Positions 24,982 to 34,362 of a stretch of 64,000 bases of DNA are shown piece by piece. Origin of the DNA: Lysinibacillus sp. G4S2 (GTDB taxonomy: Bacteria; Bacillota; Bacilli; Bacillales_A; Planococcaceae); contig NZ_JAUCFJ010000002.1 in assembly GCF_030348505.1 (NCBI RefSeq), positions 4,716,001-4,780,000 of the forward strand, read 5' to 3'. The position numbers and the translations under genes were made by a program. How positions within the stretch are numbered: position 1 is the first letter of the stretch; every line of letters starts with the position of its first letter. The notes under the pieces are model-generated. The model had not been told where the DNA came from and made no database searches. It worked only from the letters and a program-made list of their open reading frames with translations.

Positions 24982-27900
24982 TCACTTCACTTCAAAATAT
25001 GTTTGACTGTGACCATTCATTGTTTTTTCAACATGTAAAACTGCGGGCATTGTAGCTTTTAATTCTGCAACGTGTGATATGACACCAATCATGCGTCCAG
25101 AATCTTGTAAATCAATAAGAGTATCAATCGCCTTATTCAATGCTTCTTCATCGAGAGAACCAAAGCCCTCATCAATAAACATCGTTTCAATACGAACATT
25201 ACCTTGGAAGCTTTGAATGACATCTGCCATACCAAGGGCAAGACTTAAAGATGCATTAAACTTTTCTCCCCCTGATAATGTCTTCACATCTCGTAATTGA
25301 TCCGTATAAGCATCATATACATCTAGTCCAAGTCCACTTTGCTTCGCATGCTTTTCTAATCGATCTGAACGTCGTAGCTCAAATTGCCCATTGGATAAAT
25401 GATGTAGACGGACGTTCGCTGCCTCTGTAATTTTATCTAAATAATTGATTTGAATATAACGCTCAAAGGATAGCTTTTTCGCATTCTGTCCATTTAACAT
25501 TGCATAGAGTTCCTTCACCCGTCCCGCCTCTTTTTCAAGGGAGCGTATTTCCTGTTCCGTTTCCTCAACTTTTTCGATAAAGTCTGTGCACGCTTTCGCA
25601 AATCCTTCTATCTGTTGTAATACTTTAAAGGCTTCTTCATATGTCACACGGAGCATCTCTAACTTTTCTTCCATTAACGTTAAATCTTGTTTCTCTTGAC
25701 CTTTAAGATGCTTTGCTCCCTCAGTAATTTGTACTTGCAATGTGTTTATTTGCAGAGCATAATCACTACAAGCTTTCCGTAAAACCTCTATTTGCATCAC
25801 GCTACGCTTTGCAGCCGCAAACTCTTCATAGCTGTCAAAGCCCGCTTCCTTCATACTTACTGAAAATTGCTCGCGCTTTTCATCCATTTTCAGCTTCAAT
25901 TCCTCGTAAGCTTGTTTAGTTATTTCCACTGCCATTCTAGTATTATTCGCTGCTTCCTTGGCAGATTGCAGGTTTTGTTGGCTAGCATGCCAGGCAGTTT
26001 GTAATGCCACCTTTTGTGAACTAAGATCAGCAATTGCCTGCTTTAATGCCTGTAACGTTTTAAGATTTTCTGGAATATTCTTTTGTTGCTCTTCCACAAC
26101 TGCTTGTTGTTTTGTAAATTCCTTCGTCTTTTCCGCTAAATATTGCTCTAGCTTTATTTGCTTTTCTTGAAGACGCTCCATTTGCACACGATAATCCTTT
26201 TGTTGTATGCGTACATCAACTAATTGAGTGCTCACTACTTTTAATAGTGTAATTTGTTGCTCTACATTGTGTAAGGAAGCTGCAAGTTGTGCTTGATTTT
26301 CTTGATCAATTTCATTAGTCTTTAACTGCTCTAGCGCTTCTTGTAAAAGTTGCTTTGTAGAATTAAATAAAGCTTCTTTCTCTAAAAACTTGCGCTCATC
26401 AGCAGCTGCCTTTACTCGTAAAACTTCCACCTGTGCTAATTCGATAACCTCTAATTGCTCGCGATGTGTTTCAAGATGAGTTGTACTACCGCATACTGGG
26501 CAAGGCTCCCCGTCTTTCAGCTGCTGTGCTAAAATACTCGCCTGACTTGCAATCCATTGCTGCTCCAGCTTTTGAAGAGCCTGCTTACTTTCTTGATAGT
26601 GGACGTTAGTAGTGAAGACATCGTGCTCAGCAGTCTCAACAGCTCTAGTGTATTTTTCAACTTGCGCTAGTAATGATACTTGCTCTTTTAGCTTCGGCAA
26701 CTGTTCTAAATAACCCTCGTATGGCTCCATTTGTTTTTCAAATTGCTCAATTGTTGTTGTAAGTTGCTGAAATTGCTTATGTTCTTTTTCTACGATTGTC
26801 CTATTATCTTCTACAGCTCGCTTTGCTGTTTCAACATATTGCTCAGCTATTTGCATTTGCTGAAGATTATTTTCATACGCTTCAAATTTCGGCAATAATG
26901 CTTGTAGCTGTAATTCCTGCTGTAAAACTTGCTGACGTTCAGGCTCTTTCGCCTCTTCAGCGTTGAACTTCTCTTGTGCTACTTTTAACTGAGCTTCTGC
27001 GTTTTGTTGCTCTATAATTGCTTGCTGATTGGATTGTTCTTTCCGATTTTGCTCGGCACGTAAGTCGATGCATTGTTGTTCAAGTATGATAAGACGCTCT
27101 GCTTGCTCTGCCAATGCAATTTCGCGTTCTTTTGCACTATATATATTTTGCTCTTGTAGCAATGCTTGCAGACGGTTTTGACGATTAGTTTGCTCATCGA
27201 ATTGCTCATTCAGCGTTTTCGCCATACTATAATACTCTTGTTCTTTTTGATGATGCGCATAAGCTTCTTTATAGCGCTGCTGCTCTACTTGTATACAATC
27301 AGTATAGTAGGTTTGCTCCTCTTCCAGAGCCTTCTTCAGCTGATGCATATTTTCGGTATTATTATTAATACAAGTAAATAAAGATGACGAACGCTGTGGT
27401 AGAGCCCCTGCAATTTGACCAAGAAGATGCTCTTTTAATTGTTTAGCACGCAGTAAATCACTTTCAGCTTCTTTTCGTTTCGCATCAAGTCTTTTTGTCA
27501 TAGCACCGAAGCGGTCTGTCTTAAAAATTTTGCGCAAAATAACTTCTTTATTCGTAGAATCTGATGTTAATAGCTTGCGAAATTCACCTTGTGGTAGCAT
27601 AACAATTTGGCTAAACTGATCTTTTGTTAAGCCTATTATTTCTTGTAGCTTTTTATCTACCTCGAGCGTTTGCTGCTTTTCTACAATACTAAAATCAAGT
27701 TTGTCTTCTTTCATTTCAGCCAGTTCAATTTTCTTTCCAGTAATACTTTTATTTTTGGCTTTAACATGACCCGGCTGACGTAAAATTTGATAAACCTTAC
27801 CATGCATTTCAAAGATGAGTTCTACAGCAGTGTACACATCATCATCTGCAAATCCGCTTCGTAGCATAGCCGTATCCTGACGATCCTCACCACTCCCCGA

Positions 27901-28062
27901 TCCATACAGTGCATAACAAATAGCATCAAAAATTGTCGTTTTCCCCGCACCTGTTTTTCCGGAAATCGCAAATAGACGATGGTCACCAAGCTGTTGAAAA
28001 TCAATAACCTCTGTATTTTTATATGGACCGAATGCAGTAATCGTTAACTTTAATGGCTTCAT
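24982..28062 (-). CDS. sbcC: exonuclease SbcCD subunit C
   Basis: The 1026-residue SMC-like ATPase subunit of the SbcCD nuclease, which cuts hairpins and blocked DNA ends. The Walker A box is GKTGAGKTTIFDA (residues 35-47). Long coiled coils flank the zinc hook GEPCPVCGSTTH (about residue 515). The C-terminal part carries the signature TLSGGEKFNASLSLALGMAD and Walker B MFIDEGFGSLDEEAL. The coiled coils are rich in Gln and Glu. The start overlaps the sbcD stop by 4 nt (28059-28062), so the two are translationally coupled. Length is normal for Bacillales. Confidence 0.95.
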   Translation of the reverse strand: MKPLKLTITAFGPYKNTEVIDFQQLGDHRLFAISGKTGAGKTTIFDAICYALYGSGSGEDRQDTAMLRSGFADDDVYTAVELIFEMHGKVYQILRQPGHVKAKNKSITGKKIELAEMKEDKLDFSIVEKQQTLEVDKKLQEIIGLTKDQFSQIVMLPQGEFRKLLTSDSTNKEVILRKIFKTDRFGAMTKRLDAKRKEAESDLLRAKQLKEHLLGQIAGALPQRSSSLFTCINNNTENMHQLKKALEEEQTYYTDCIQVEQQRYKEAYAHHQKEQEYYSMAKTLNEQFDEQTNRQNRLQALLQEQNIYSAKEREIALAEQAERLIILEQQCIDLRAEQNRKEQSNQQAIIEQQNAEAQLKVAQEKFNAEEAKEPERQQVLQQELQLQALLPKFEAYENNLQQMQIAEQYVETAKRAVEDNRTIVEKEHKQFQQLTTTIEQFEKQMEPYEGYLEQLPKLKEQVSLLAQVEKYTRAVETAEHDVFTTNVHYQESKQALQKLEQQWIASQASILAQQLKDGEPCPVCGSTTHLETHREQLEVIELAQVEVLRVKAAADERKFLEKEALFNSTKQLLQEALEQLKTNEIDQENQAQLAASLHNVEQQITLLKVVSTQLVDVRIQQKDYRVQMERLQEKQIKLEQYLAEKTKEFTKQQAVVEEQQKNIPENLKTLQALKQAIADLSSQKVALQTAWHASQQNLQSAKEAANNTRMAVEITKQAYEELKLKMDEKREQFSVSMKEAGFDSYEEFAAAKRSVMQIEVLRKACSDYALQINTLQVQITEGAKHLKGQEKQDLTLMEEKLEMLRVTYEEAFKVLQQIEGFAKACTDFIEKVEETEQEIRSLEKEAGRVKELYAMLNGQNAKKLSFERYIQINYLDKITEAANVRLHHLSNGQFELRRSDRLEKHAKQSGLGLDVYDAYTDQLRDVKTLSGGEKFNASLSLALGMADVIQSFQGNVRIETMFIDEGFGSLDEEALNKAIDTLIDLQDSGRMIGVISHVAELKATMPAVLHVEKTMNGHSQTYFEVK

Positions 28063-29216
28063 TTTACTGTCTCCCGCTCCTCATCTAGTAATTCTTGCAG
28101 CATCTCTGTAAATAGACGCTCTGTATCTTGATCTGGCTGTACGCCAATTATATCTGCAAAAAATGATCGCAATAAATCGATGTCTTCTACCTTTTCCGTC
28201 TCAACCGCTTGAATTTCATGTTGGATTTCTTGGCGTATTGCTTTACGCTCCACATGCATTGCATGAGGAAAAACAGTCCGAATACGTTCCATCGGTGAAG
28301 CTACTGACGTCGTATCTGTTAAACGTACAAATACATAATCATCACTAGGCGGTAATTTCAATAAATCATCCATTAAACCCTCTACCACACGTAAATTTCG
28401 TCTCGCTACAAGCTTGCGTTTTGTGACAGTGATTTCTCCCTGTGCATCTAACTCAACTATTAAAAAGCCCTTCTCATGTAAGTGCTCAGATAATGAATAC
28501 TTCAATGGAGAGCCAGCATATCGAATCGTTTCATTCAACACAAAATGCGCTTTATGCAAATGTCCCAGCGCCGTATAGTTAAAAGGCTTAAATAACGATG
28601 CAGTTATACAATCCGAGCCTCCAATTGATAGAGGGCGCTCTGAATCACTCGTATTCGCTTCCTCTTCTCCATACTTCGTCACAAAGGCATGTCCAACAAA
28701 AACATTACGTTTTGTTATATCTATGCTTTGTGCAAGATGATCGATAATTTTTTGCATTGTATCCTGATGAGATCGAATGGAATCATCATCTAAAATAGTC
28801 CGTACTGAAGCTGGCTCTGCATATGGTACGAGATGAAAATGTACTTCACCATACTCATCATGTAAAACGATCGGTGCATGATCTTTCGTAAATTGACCTT
28901 TAATATGTAAGCCACTATCGCTCATTAAACTACTTCCAAAATTCAATCGACCTGCACTATCATGGTTCCCGGCAACTGCTAATACAGGGATTTTTTTATC
29001 AAGTACAATTTCCGCCAAAATATCGTTTAGTAAATTCACTGCCTCTATAGGGGGCATCGAACGGTCATATAAATCACCTGCTATAATGATTACATCCGGT
29101 TTTTCCTCATCAATAGCTTGCATAAATTGCTGTAAAATATAATGCTGATCCTCCGTCATGTATACGCCTTGTACAAGCTTCCCTAAATGCCAATCTGCTG
29201 TATGAAATATTTTCAT
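28059..29216 (-). CDS. sbcD: exonuclease SbcCD subunit D
   Basis: The 385-residue Mn-dependent nuclease subunit of SbcCD (Mre11 homologue). Phosphodiesterase motifs are in order: FHTADWHLGK (I), IIAGDLYDRSMPP (II), VAGNHDSAGRL (III), NVFVGHAF (IV) and TALGHLHKAH (V). A C-terminal capping part interacts with SbcC. ATG 29216 follows GAGGAGC. It is the first gene of the sbcDC operon. Upstream lies the large 21-nt array (29361-30003), so the promoter must lie in the 140 nt between. Confidence 0.95.
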   Translation of the reverse strand: MKIFHTADWHLGKLVQGVYMTEDQHYILQQFMQAIDEEKPDVIIIAGDLYDRSMPPIEAVNLLNDILAEIVLDKKIPVLAVAGNHDSAGRLNFGSSLMSDSGLHIKGQFTKDHAPIVLHDEYGEVHFHLVPYAEPASVRTILDDDSIRSHQDTMQKIIDHLAQSIDITKRNVFVGHAFVTKYGEEEANTSDSERPLSIGGSDCITASLFKPFNYTALGHLHKAHFVLNETIRYAGSPLKYSLSEHLHEKGFLIVELDAQGEITVTKRKLVARRNLRVVEGLMDDLLKLPPSDDYVFVRLTDTTSVASPMERIRTVFPHAMHVERKAIRQEIQHEIQAVETEKVEDIDLLRSFFADIIGVQPDQDTERLFTEMLQELLDEERETVK

Positions 29217-29360
29217 TCTTTGCTCCTCCTGTCTATTTCATTTTATCATGGCTGATGGATTGATTGGTCTTCCTTTTATTAGTTTAATAAAAGGTTCATC
29301 ACCATAACGTGGGGTTGATTGCGATCCAACTAGTCTCTTTCCTGGGGGCGTCGATTCTAT

Positions 29361-30003
29361 CCGTCGCTCAGAGGATTCTTTCCGTCGCTTCGGCAATTTT
29401 ATTCGTCGCTCCAGGGATTATTTCCGTCGCTTTGACTATTTTATCCGTCACCCCGGTTCTATCCTTCGCTCTGAGAGTTCTTTCCGTCGCTTCGACAATT
29501 TTATCCGTCGCTCCGGGGATTATTTCCGTCGCTCTGACTATTCTATCCTTCGCTCTGACTCTTTCCGTCGTTTCGACAATTCTATCCGTCGCTCCAGGGA
29601 TTCTTTCCGTCGCTCTGACTGTTCTATCCGTCACTCCGGTTCTATCCTTCGCTCAGAGGATTCTTTCCGTCGCTCCGACAATTTTATCCGCCGCTCTGAC
29701 TATTCTTTCCGTCGTTTCGACAATTCTTTCCGTCGCTCCAGGGATTCTTTCCGTCGCTCTGACTATTCTATCCGTCACTCCGGTTCTATCCTTCGCTCTG
29801 AGGGTTCTTTCCGTCGTTTCGACAATTCTATCCGTCGCTCCGGGGATTCTTTCCGTCGCTCTGACTATTCTATCCGTCACTTCGGTTCTATCCGTCGCTC
29901 AGAGGATTTTTTCCGTCACTTCGGCAATTTTATCCGTCGCTCCAGGGATTCTTTCCGTCGCTCTAACTATTCTATCCGTCACTCTGATTCTATCCGTCTC
30001 TTT
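29361..30003. repeat. large 21-nt tandem array, CCGTCGCTC core, 32 units
   Basis: Thirty-two units start with C(C)(G/T)TC(G/A)CT at 29361, 29382, 29403 and so on to 29994. Steps are 21 nt, except six units of 18 nt; five of these follow the form CCGTCACT..GGTTCTAT or its close variants. Units recur in a higher-order rhythm (GACAATT, GGGGATT, GACTATT, then the 18-nt form). All steps are multiples of three, so several frames stay open on both strands; no start site supports translation. Confidence 0.9.
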
Positions 30004-30016
30004 TATCGATTTACAT

Positions 30017-30043
30017 AAAAAAGAGCATCATTGCCGATGCCCT
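30017..30043 (-). terminator. terminator of GDSL esterase gene
   Basis: On the minus strand AGGGCATC and GATGCTCT pair around GGCAAT and are followed by TTTTTATG. Confidence 0.75.
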
Positions 30044-30072
30044 GTTGTAAATAGTTAATATTGAAATGTTCT

Positions 30073-31041
30073 TTATAACCGAATTGCTCTAACCGTTTCC
30101 ATAAAAGCAGCAGCATATCCAGTAAAACCTTGAATGATACTTGCAGCAGGACTTGGCTTTTCTTTTTCTTTTTCTTTTTCTTTTTCTTTTTCTTTTTCTT
30201 TTTCTTTTTCTTGTTTTTCTACTTCTTGTTTCTGCTCAGCCGTCTCTTGCTGTTCTAAAATCTGCTCAAATGAGATCGGGTTAGGCTTTGGCAATTCATT
30301 TGAAGAAATAGCTAGTGCGTTGCTTCCACTATATTCATGTAAAAATGCATTGGCCATTTGGCGATAGCCTTCAAAATTTGGATGTACGTCTGAACTATTG
30401 GGTAAAAGATTCGTTGCGTTTAACCCGAAAGCATCGTATACGTTTACATACGTTGCGCCAGCCTGTTCTGCTTGTTGCTGTAAAATCGTATTTAGCTTGA
30501 CGAGCTGTGCATTTGTGCCTTCTTTTTGTGAAGCATGCACATTTGGATAAGCAAAATAATAGCCCATTACATAGACTTTTGCTTTAGGTGCTAGTACTTT
30601 CAATTCCTCTAAAATCTCTACCATATTTTTTCTGACAACATTTAATGCATAATCAGTTTGTAGCTGTGAAAAGGCTAATGTACCAGCTGTTGGATTAACC
30701 TGTACAAGACGTAGTAAATCGTTGGCACCTGCCGACATCGTGATCAGTGTTGCATTCGCTAATAAGTCACTTGCTTCCTCTGATTTTACTCGTTTTAAGA
30801 CATCAGCTGTAGTGAAACCTGGGAAAGCGAGCTCCTTCGTATAGAAACTCAATTGCCCAGTCATCCCCAATCTCATGGCGATTAAATCACTATAGCCTGT
30901 ATCAACCTGTCGATAAGGTGTTTGACCAGCTGCCAAGGAATCGCCAATTGATAGGTAGTTTTCACTCTGAGCAAAAGCAGATGAAACACCAAATACCATC
31001 GTAAGTATAACTGTACCAATTAAGCTTAGTAATCGTTTCAT
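30073..31041 (-). CDS. secreted SGNH/GDSL-type esterase
   Basis: A 322-residue secreted hydrolase. A signal peptide (MKRLLSLIGTVILTMVFGVSSAFAQ) precedes the SGNH domain: block I YLSIGDSLAAGQ (Ser), block II with SFPGF-like AFPGFTTADV, block III SAGANDLLR (Asn), block V DVHPNFEGY (Asp and His). It is related to lysophospholipase L1-like esterases such as the B. subtilis spore germination lipase-like proteins; the substrate is not known. Near the C-terminus a run of alternating Lys-Glu (about residues 275-297) comes from a hexanucleotide microsatellite. GGAGCC precedes ATG 31041. It is transcribed downstream of the aminopeptidase gene. Confidence 0.88.
   Translation of the reverse strand: MKRLLSLIGTVILTMVFGVSSAFAQSENYLSIGDSLAAGQTPYRQVDTGYSDLIAMRLGMTGQLSFYTKELAFPGFTTADVLKRVKSEEASDLLANATLITMSAGANDLLRLVQVNPTAGTLAFSQLQTDYALNVVRKNMVEILEELKVLAPKAKVYVMGYYFAYPNVHASQKEGTNAQLVKLNTILQQQAEQAGATYVNVYDAFGLNATNLLPNSSDVHPNFEGYRQMANAFLHEYSGSNALAISSNELPKPNPISFEQILEQQETAEQKQEVEKQEKEKEKEKEKEKEKEKEKPSPAASIIQGFTGYAAAFMETVRAIRL
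30157..30212. repeat. hexanucleotide microsatellite CTTTTT in esterase gene
   Basis: About nine uninterrupted copies of CTTTTT (coding GAAAAA, Lys-Glu dipeptides). Six is a multiple of three, so copy-number change alters the length of the linker without a frameshift. Confidence 0.85.
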
Positions 31042-31064
31042 CTGCGCAGGCTCCTTTTCTTTAC

Positions 31065-32294
31065 TTAAAATGCCCAGCTACCTTTGCGGAAAATTGGCTC
31101 TACAGTTCCATCTGGTAAAATACCGTCAATGTCCATCTCACCGCTGCCAATCATAAAGTCCTCATGTGTTACTGAAATATTTGCACCTAACGCCTCAAGC
31201 TGTCCATTTTCTAAATCTCTTCCACCTTCTAAGCAAGTTGGATAAGCTTCGCCAATCGCTAAATGGTTTGATGCATTTTCATCAAACAATGTATTAAAAT
31301 ATAAAATTCCCGATGCTGAAATTGGTGATTCATGTGGTACAAGTGCCACCTCACCTAAATAACAAGAGCCTTCATCTACATTAATGAGCTCCTGTAATAA
31401 ATCATGCCCTACCTGTGCTTCAGCCTTAATAATTTTGCCTTCTTCAAATGTCAGTTTAAAGCCATCAATAATATTCCCTTGATAAACTAATGGTTTTGTA
31501 TTGCTGACATAACCATTTACACCTTGCTTCAGCGGTAACGTATAAACCTCTTCCGTTGGCATATTGGCAATGAAGACATTATTATCTGGCGTTTTACTAC
31601 CTCCAGTAAGCCATTTATGCTGTGGAGCTAACGCAATTGTTAAATCAGTACCTGGCGCTGTATAGTGAAGCTTCGCATATTTTTTATTGTTCAGAAGGTC
31701 TGCACGAGATTCTAAATTTGTTACATGCTCACGCCAGTTTTCAACAGCATTACCTTCACCAATATGAACCGTTTTAAAAATAGCTTCCCATAATGCTGGT
31801 ACTTGTTCTTCAGCAGCAAGCTTCGGGAATACTTTCGCTGCCCATTTTGGAGAAGGCACAGCAACAATCGACCATGCTATTAAATCCTTCATTACAGCGT
31901 TGCGGTAGTTTTTCAGTGCAGCTCCTGATACCTTTTGATGTGTTGCAAGACGGTCTGCTGGAATTCCTGTTAATTTATCAGGATCTGCAGCATCAATCCA
32001 TAATAGCGCTCCTTTACGTTCGATTACCTCATCACGCATTTTAACTACCCATTCCGGGAAACGATTGAATTCCTCATCTGAGGCATGCTCGAAGTAAGCA
32101 CGATCCATTTCATCATCTGAAAAGTTTACATGAACACGACCTGCTCCAGCCTTATAAGCCTCTTTCACAACTAAGCGTGCAAAGTCCAGTGCATCCACTG
32201 ACGTATTGACTAATAAGTATTGCCCTGGCTGAATATTGACACCAACTTTTACTGCAAGCTCTGCGTATGCTTGTAATTTTTCTTCAAAAGTCAT
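31065..32294 (-). CDS. ampS: aminopeptidase, M29 family
   Basis: A 410-residue metal-dependent aminopeptidase of family M29 (AmpS/PepS). I choose ATG 32294 after GCGAGG; the longer reading to 32318 overlaps the helicase gene. Metal ligands and family blocks include NAVENW, KKYAKLHYTAPGTDLTIALA, NMPTEEVYTLPLKQGVNGYV (Glu ligands), GEVALVPHESPIS and LYFNTLFDENASNHLAIG with His. Length matches the family. It starts 2 nt after the stop of the helicase gene and so shares its operon. Confidence 0.9.
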   Translation of the reverse strand: MTFEEKLQAYAELAVKVGVNIQPGQYLLVNTSVDALDFARLVVKEAYKAGAGRVHVNFSDDEMDRAYFEHASDEEFNRFPEWVVKMRDEVIERKGALLWIDAADPDKLTGIPADRLATHQKVSGAALKNYRNAVMKDLIAWSIVAVPSPKWAAKVFPKLAAEEQVPALWEAIFKTVHIGEGNAVENWREHVTNLESRADLLNNKKYAKLHYTAPGTDLTIALAPQHKWLTGGSKTPDNNVFIANMPTEEVYTLPLKQGVNGYVSNTKPLVYQGNIIDGFKLTFEEGKIIKAEAQVGHDLLQELINVDEGSCYLGEVALVPHESPISASGILYFNTLFDENASNHLAIGEAYPTCLEGGRDLENGQLEALGANISVTHEDFMIGSGEMDIDGILPDGTVEPIFRKGSWAF

Positions 32295-32295
32295 A

Positions 32296-33444
32296 TTATT
32301 TACCTCGCTTCTGTCCAATTGTTTTTGAATTGCCTTCCACTAGATTGCCATCGTGCCATATTTTTTGTACAGGCTTGCCTGGAATTTCTCTTGTCCATTT
32401 TTTATATGTTTTTTCATCACGATAAGATAATAACGTCAATACTTCACCATCTGCTCCAGCACGACCTGTACGACCAGAACGATGTAAATACTGCTCAATT
32501 GTTCTAGGGACATCAACATGAATAACATGTGTTAAACCTGCAATATCTAAACCACGTGCAGCAATATCTGTTGCAATTAAAATACGCGCTTCTCCTTTAC
32601 GGAATGCATCTAACGTCTTTTTACGTTCTTCTTTCTTCATGTCAGAATGTAAAGTCACAATCGGTGCCGCACGGTATTGTAATTTCGTTTCCTTCATCAG
32701 CAATTGATCTATATTGTTGACGAAAGCTAATGCACGTAATCCTTCTGTATGTGATAGTCGGCGTAGGAAATCAGTTTTATCTCGCTCCTCCACTTTCACG
32801 AAAGAGTGTACAACTTTACCAACCTTTAACATATCTTCAGGCTTAATTTTGAAGCGTACTGGCTCGAACATCATGCGACTAGCTACTAATTCAATTTCCT
32901 CTGTAATTGTTGCTGAAACAACAACTATTTGTCGCCCATATGCTGAACCTTCGATAAAGGATTTTACTACGACACGATATTCACGACTAAGTAACTGATC
33001 ACATTCATCTAAAATAACTGTTTCAATTTCTTTTAGCTTTAATTTTCCTGCACGTGCTAATTCATTTAATCGGCCTGGTGTTCCTACAACGATCGTCGGT
33101 TTTTTCTTTAACTTTTCGATTTGACGTGCGGAGTTTGCACCACCAATTAGTTGTTGAACCGTAATATCAGAACCTGCTGTCCATTCACGGATAACCTCTA
33201 CAATTTGCATTGCAAGCTCCTGTGATGGGGCTACGATAAGTCCTTGTGTTTGTTTTTTTGAACCGTTTACCTTATTTAATAAAGGAAGTACATACGCTAA
33301 CGTCTTCCCCGATCCTGTCGGCGATTCGGCTACAATATCTTTGCCTTCAAGCATTGCTGGAATCATTTCTTCTTGAATTTTCATCGGCTCTTCAAATTTC
33401 CATTTTGCTTGTAAATCTTCTTTTAATAAATTAATTACTGACAT
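32296..33444 (-). CDS. DEAD-box RNA helicase (YfmL-like)
   Basis: A 382-residue ATP-dependent RNA helicase with the two RecA-like domains and almost no tail. Motifs in order: Q motif KIQEEMIPAML, I SPTGSGKT, Ia PSQELAMQ, Ib TPGRLNEL, II DECDQL (a variant of DEAD), III SAT, IV ALAFVNN, V ATDIAARGLDI and VI HRSGRTGRAG. Size and lack of tail resemble B. subtilis YfmL, which helps ribosome assembly in the cold. I use ATG 33444 after GAAGGTGGG. The aminopeptidase follows after 1-2 nt. Confidence 0.88.
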   Translation of the reverse strand: MSVINLLKEDLQAKWKFEEPMKIQEEMIPAMLEGKDIVAESPTGSGKTLAYVLPLLNKVNGSKKQTQGLIVAPSQELAMQIVEVIREWTAGSDITVQQLIGGANSARQIEKLKKKPTIVVGTPGRLNELARAGKLKLKEIETVILDECDQLLSREYRVVVKSFIEGSAYGRQIVVVSATITEEIELVASRMMFEPVRFKIKPEDMLKVGKVVHSFVKVEERDKTDFLRRLSHTEGLRALAFVNNIDQLLMKETKLQYRAAPIVTLHSDMKKEERKKTLDAFRKGEARILIATDIAARGLDIAGLTHVIHVDVPRTIEQYLHRSGRTGRAGADGEVLTLLSYRDEKTYKKWTREIPGKPVQKIWHDGNLVEGNSKTIGQKRGK

Positions 33445-33538
33445 GTAATTTCCCACCTTCTATCTGCTTGACACTAGTTTAACACACTAATCATTTTCCT
33501 ACTTCATATGTACGTAAACCTTTATCTAATCGTTTCAA

Positions 33539-33648
33539 TCAAATAAATCTGCTCGCTCATATACGGAATTTGTAAGCTCCAAAACCCTTTCACTTGAGCT
33601 TCCTTAAGGCTTGAGGCTTACCCGCAAAAAGCGAGCAGATTTTATTTG
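33539..33648. repeat. long-range inverted repeat AAATCTGCTCGCT
   Basis: CAAATAAATCTGCTCGCT (33539-33556) pairs with AGCGAGCAGATTTTATTTG, which ends at about 33648. The 70-nt loop holds a further weak stem (GAGCTTCCTTAAGGCTTGAGGCTT). It lies between the racemase stop codon and the helicase gene, both on the minus strand, and may be the terminator of the ligase-racemase operon or a structured leader. Confidence 0.5.
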
Positions 33649-33660
33649 GTAATACAATGG

Positions 33661-34362
33661 TTAACCTACTATTTCATAGCCACATGCTAAAATAGCACGT
33701 TCTGCTAAAACAATTAGTGAGTCGATATATTTATCACTTAGCTTTAAATCTCTATTGACGATAGATAATTCTGTACATCCTAACACGATACGATCACAAT
33801 TAAGTACAAGCATCGCCTCTTCTATCGGCTGCCAATCCTCCTGAGAGACATCCTTTCCAGCCTTTACGTAATCGTAAATAATAGACATGACTTTTTCTTT
33901 CATACTATCGTCTGGGACAACAGGTTTTATACCAAATTCCTCTAACGCATCTTGATACATACGTGAAGTTAATGTACCTGTTGTCGCTAAAATGCCGACA
34001 CGCTCTGCCCCTAAGTCATAGGCACGCTTTGCCGTTTCACGAATCATATGTAAAACGGGCACTGGAGAGCCTTCAACGATATCATCATAAAAGGTATGTG
34101 CCGTATTGCATGGGATAGCAATCACATCTGCTCCTACAGAAGCAAGCTTTTTAGCATCTGCGACTATTACTGGAACTGGATTTTCCTTTGTATTATCTAA
34201 AATAAAGGCTGTACGATCAGGAATATTCGTATCATTATCAATGATTGTATGTAGATGCTCCTGATCCTTCGTTGCCTTCGTACGTCTTACAATCATTTCA
34301 CCGATAAACATCGTTGCAAGTGGACCTACGCCACCTATTATACCTAAAGTTTGTTTTTTCAT
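33661..34362 (-). CDS. racD: aspartate/glutamate racemase family protein
   Basis: A 233-residue cofactor-independent amino acid racemase. The two catalytic cysteines are in IAIPCNTAHTFYD (about residue 83) and IVLGCTELSIV (about 196). The N-terminal TLGIIGGVGPLATMFIGEMIVRRT and NIPDRTAFIL are typical of aspartate racemases. Its start overlaps the stop of the upstream D-aspartate ligase-like gene by one base, so the enzyme most likely supplies D-Asp for that ligase. The symbol follows this inference; B. subtilis RacX and YgeA-type enzymes are alternative relatives. Confidence 0.85.
   Translation of the reverse strand: MKKQTLGIIGGVGPLATMFIGEMIVRRTKATKDQEHLHTIIDNDTNIPDRTAFILDNTKENPVPVIVADAKKLASVGADVIAIPCNTAHTFYDDIVEGSPVPVLHMIRETAKRAYDLGAERVGILATTGTLTSRMYQDALEEFGIKPVVPDDSMKEKVMSIIYDYVKAGKDVSQEDWQPIEEAMLVLNCDRIVLGCTELSIVNRDLKLSDKYIDSLIVLAERAILACGYEIVG

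Noticed and set aside
24921..25010. Short + ORF starting MKITLDLKRHNIH
   Set aside because: No binding site and it runs into the sbcC end; nothing supports it.
29309..30058. 249-codon ORF with ILSVAPG-type heptads, and minus ORFs with TERIPGA heptads
   Set aside because: Open only because the 21- and 18-nt units are multiples of three; no ribosome binding site, start lies in a repeat element, and both strands are open alike.
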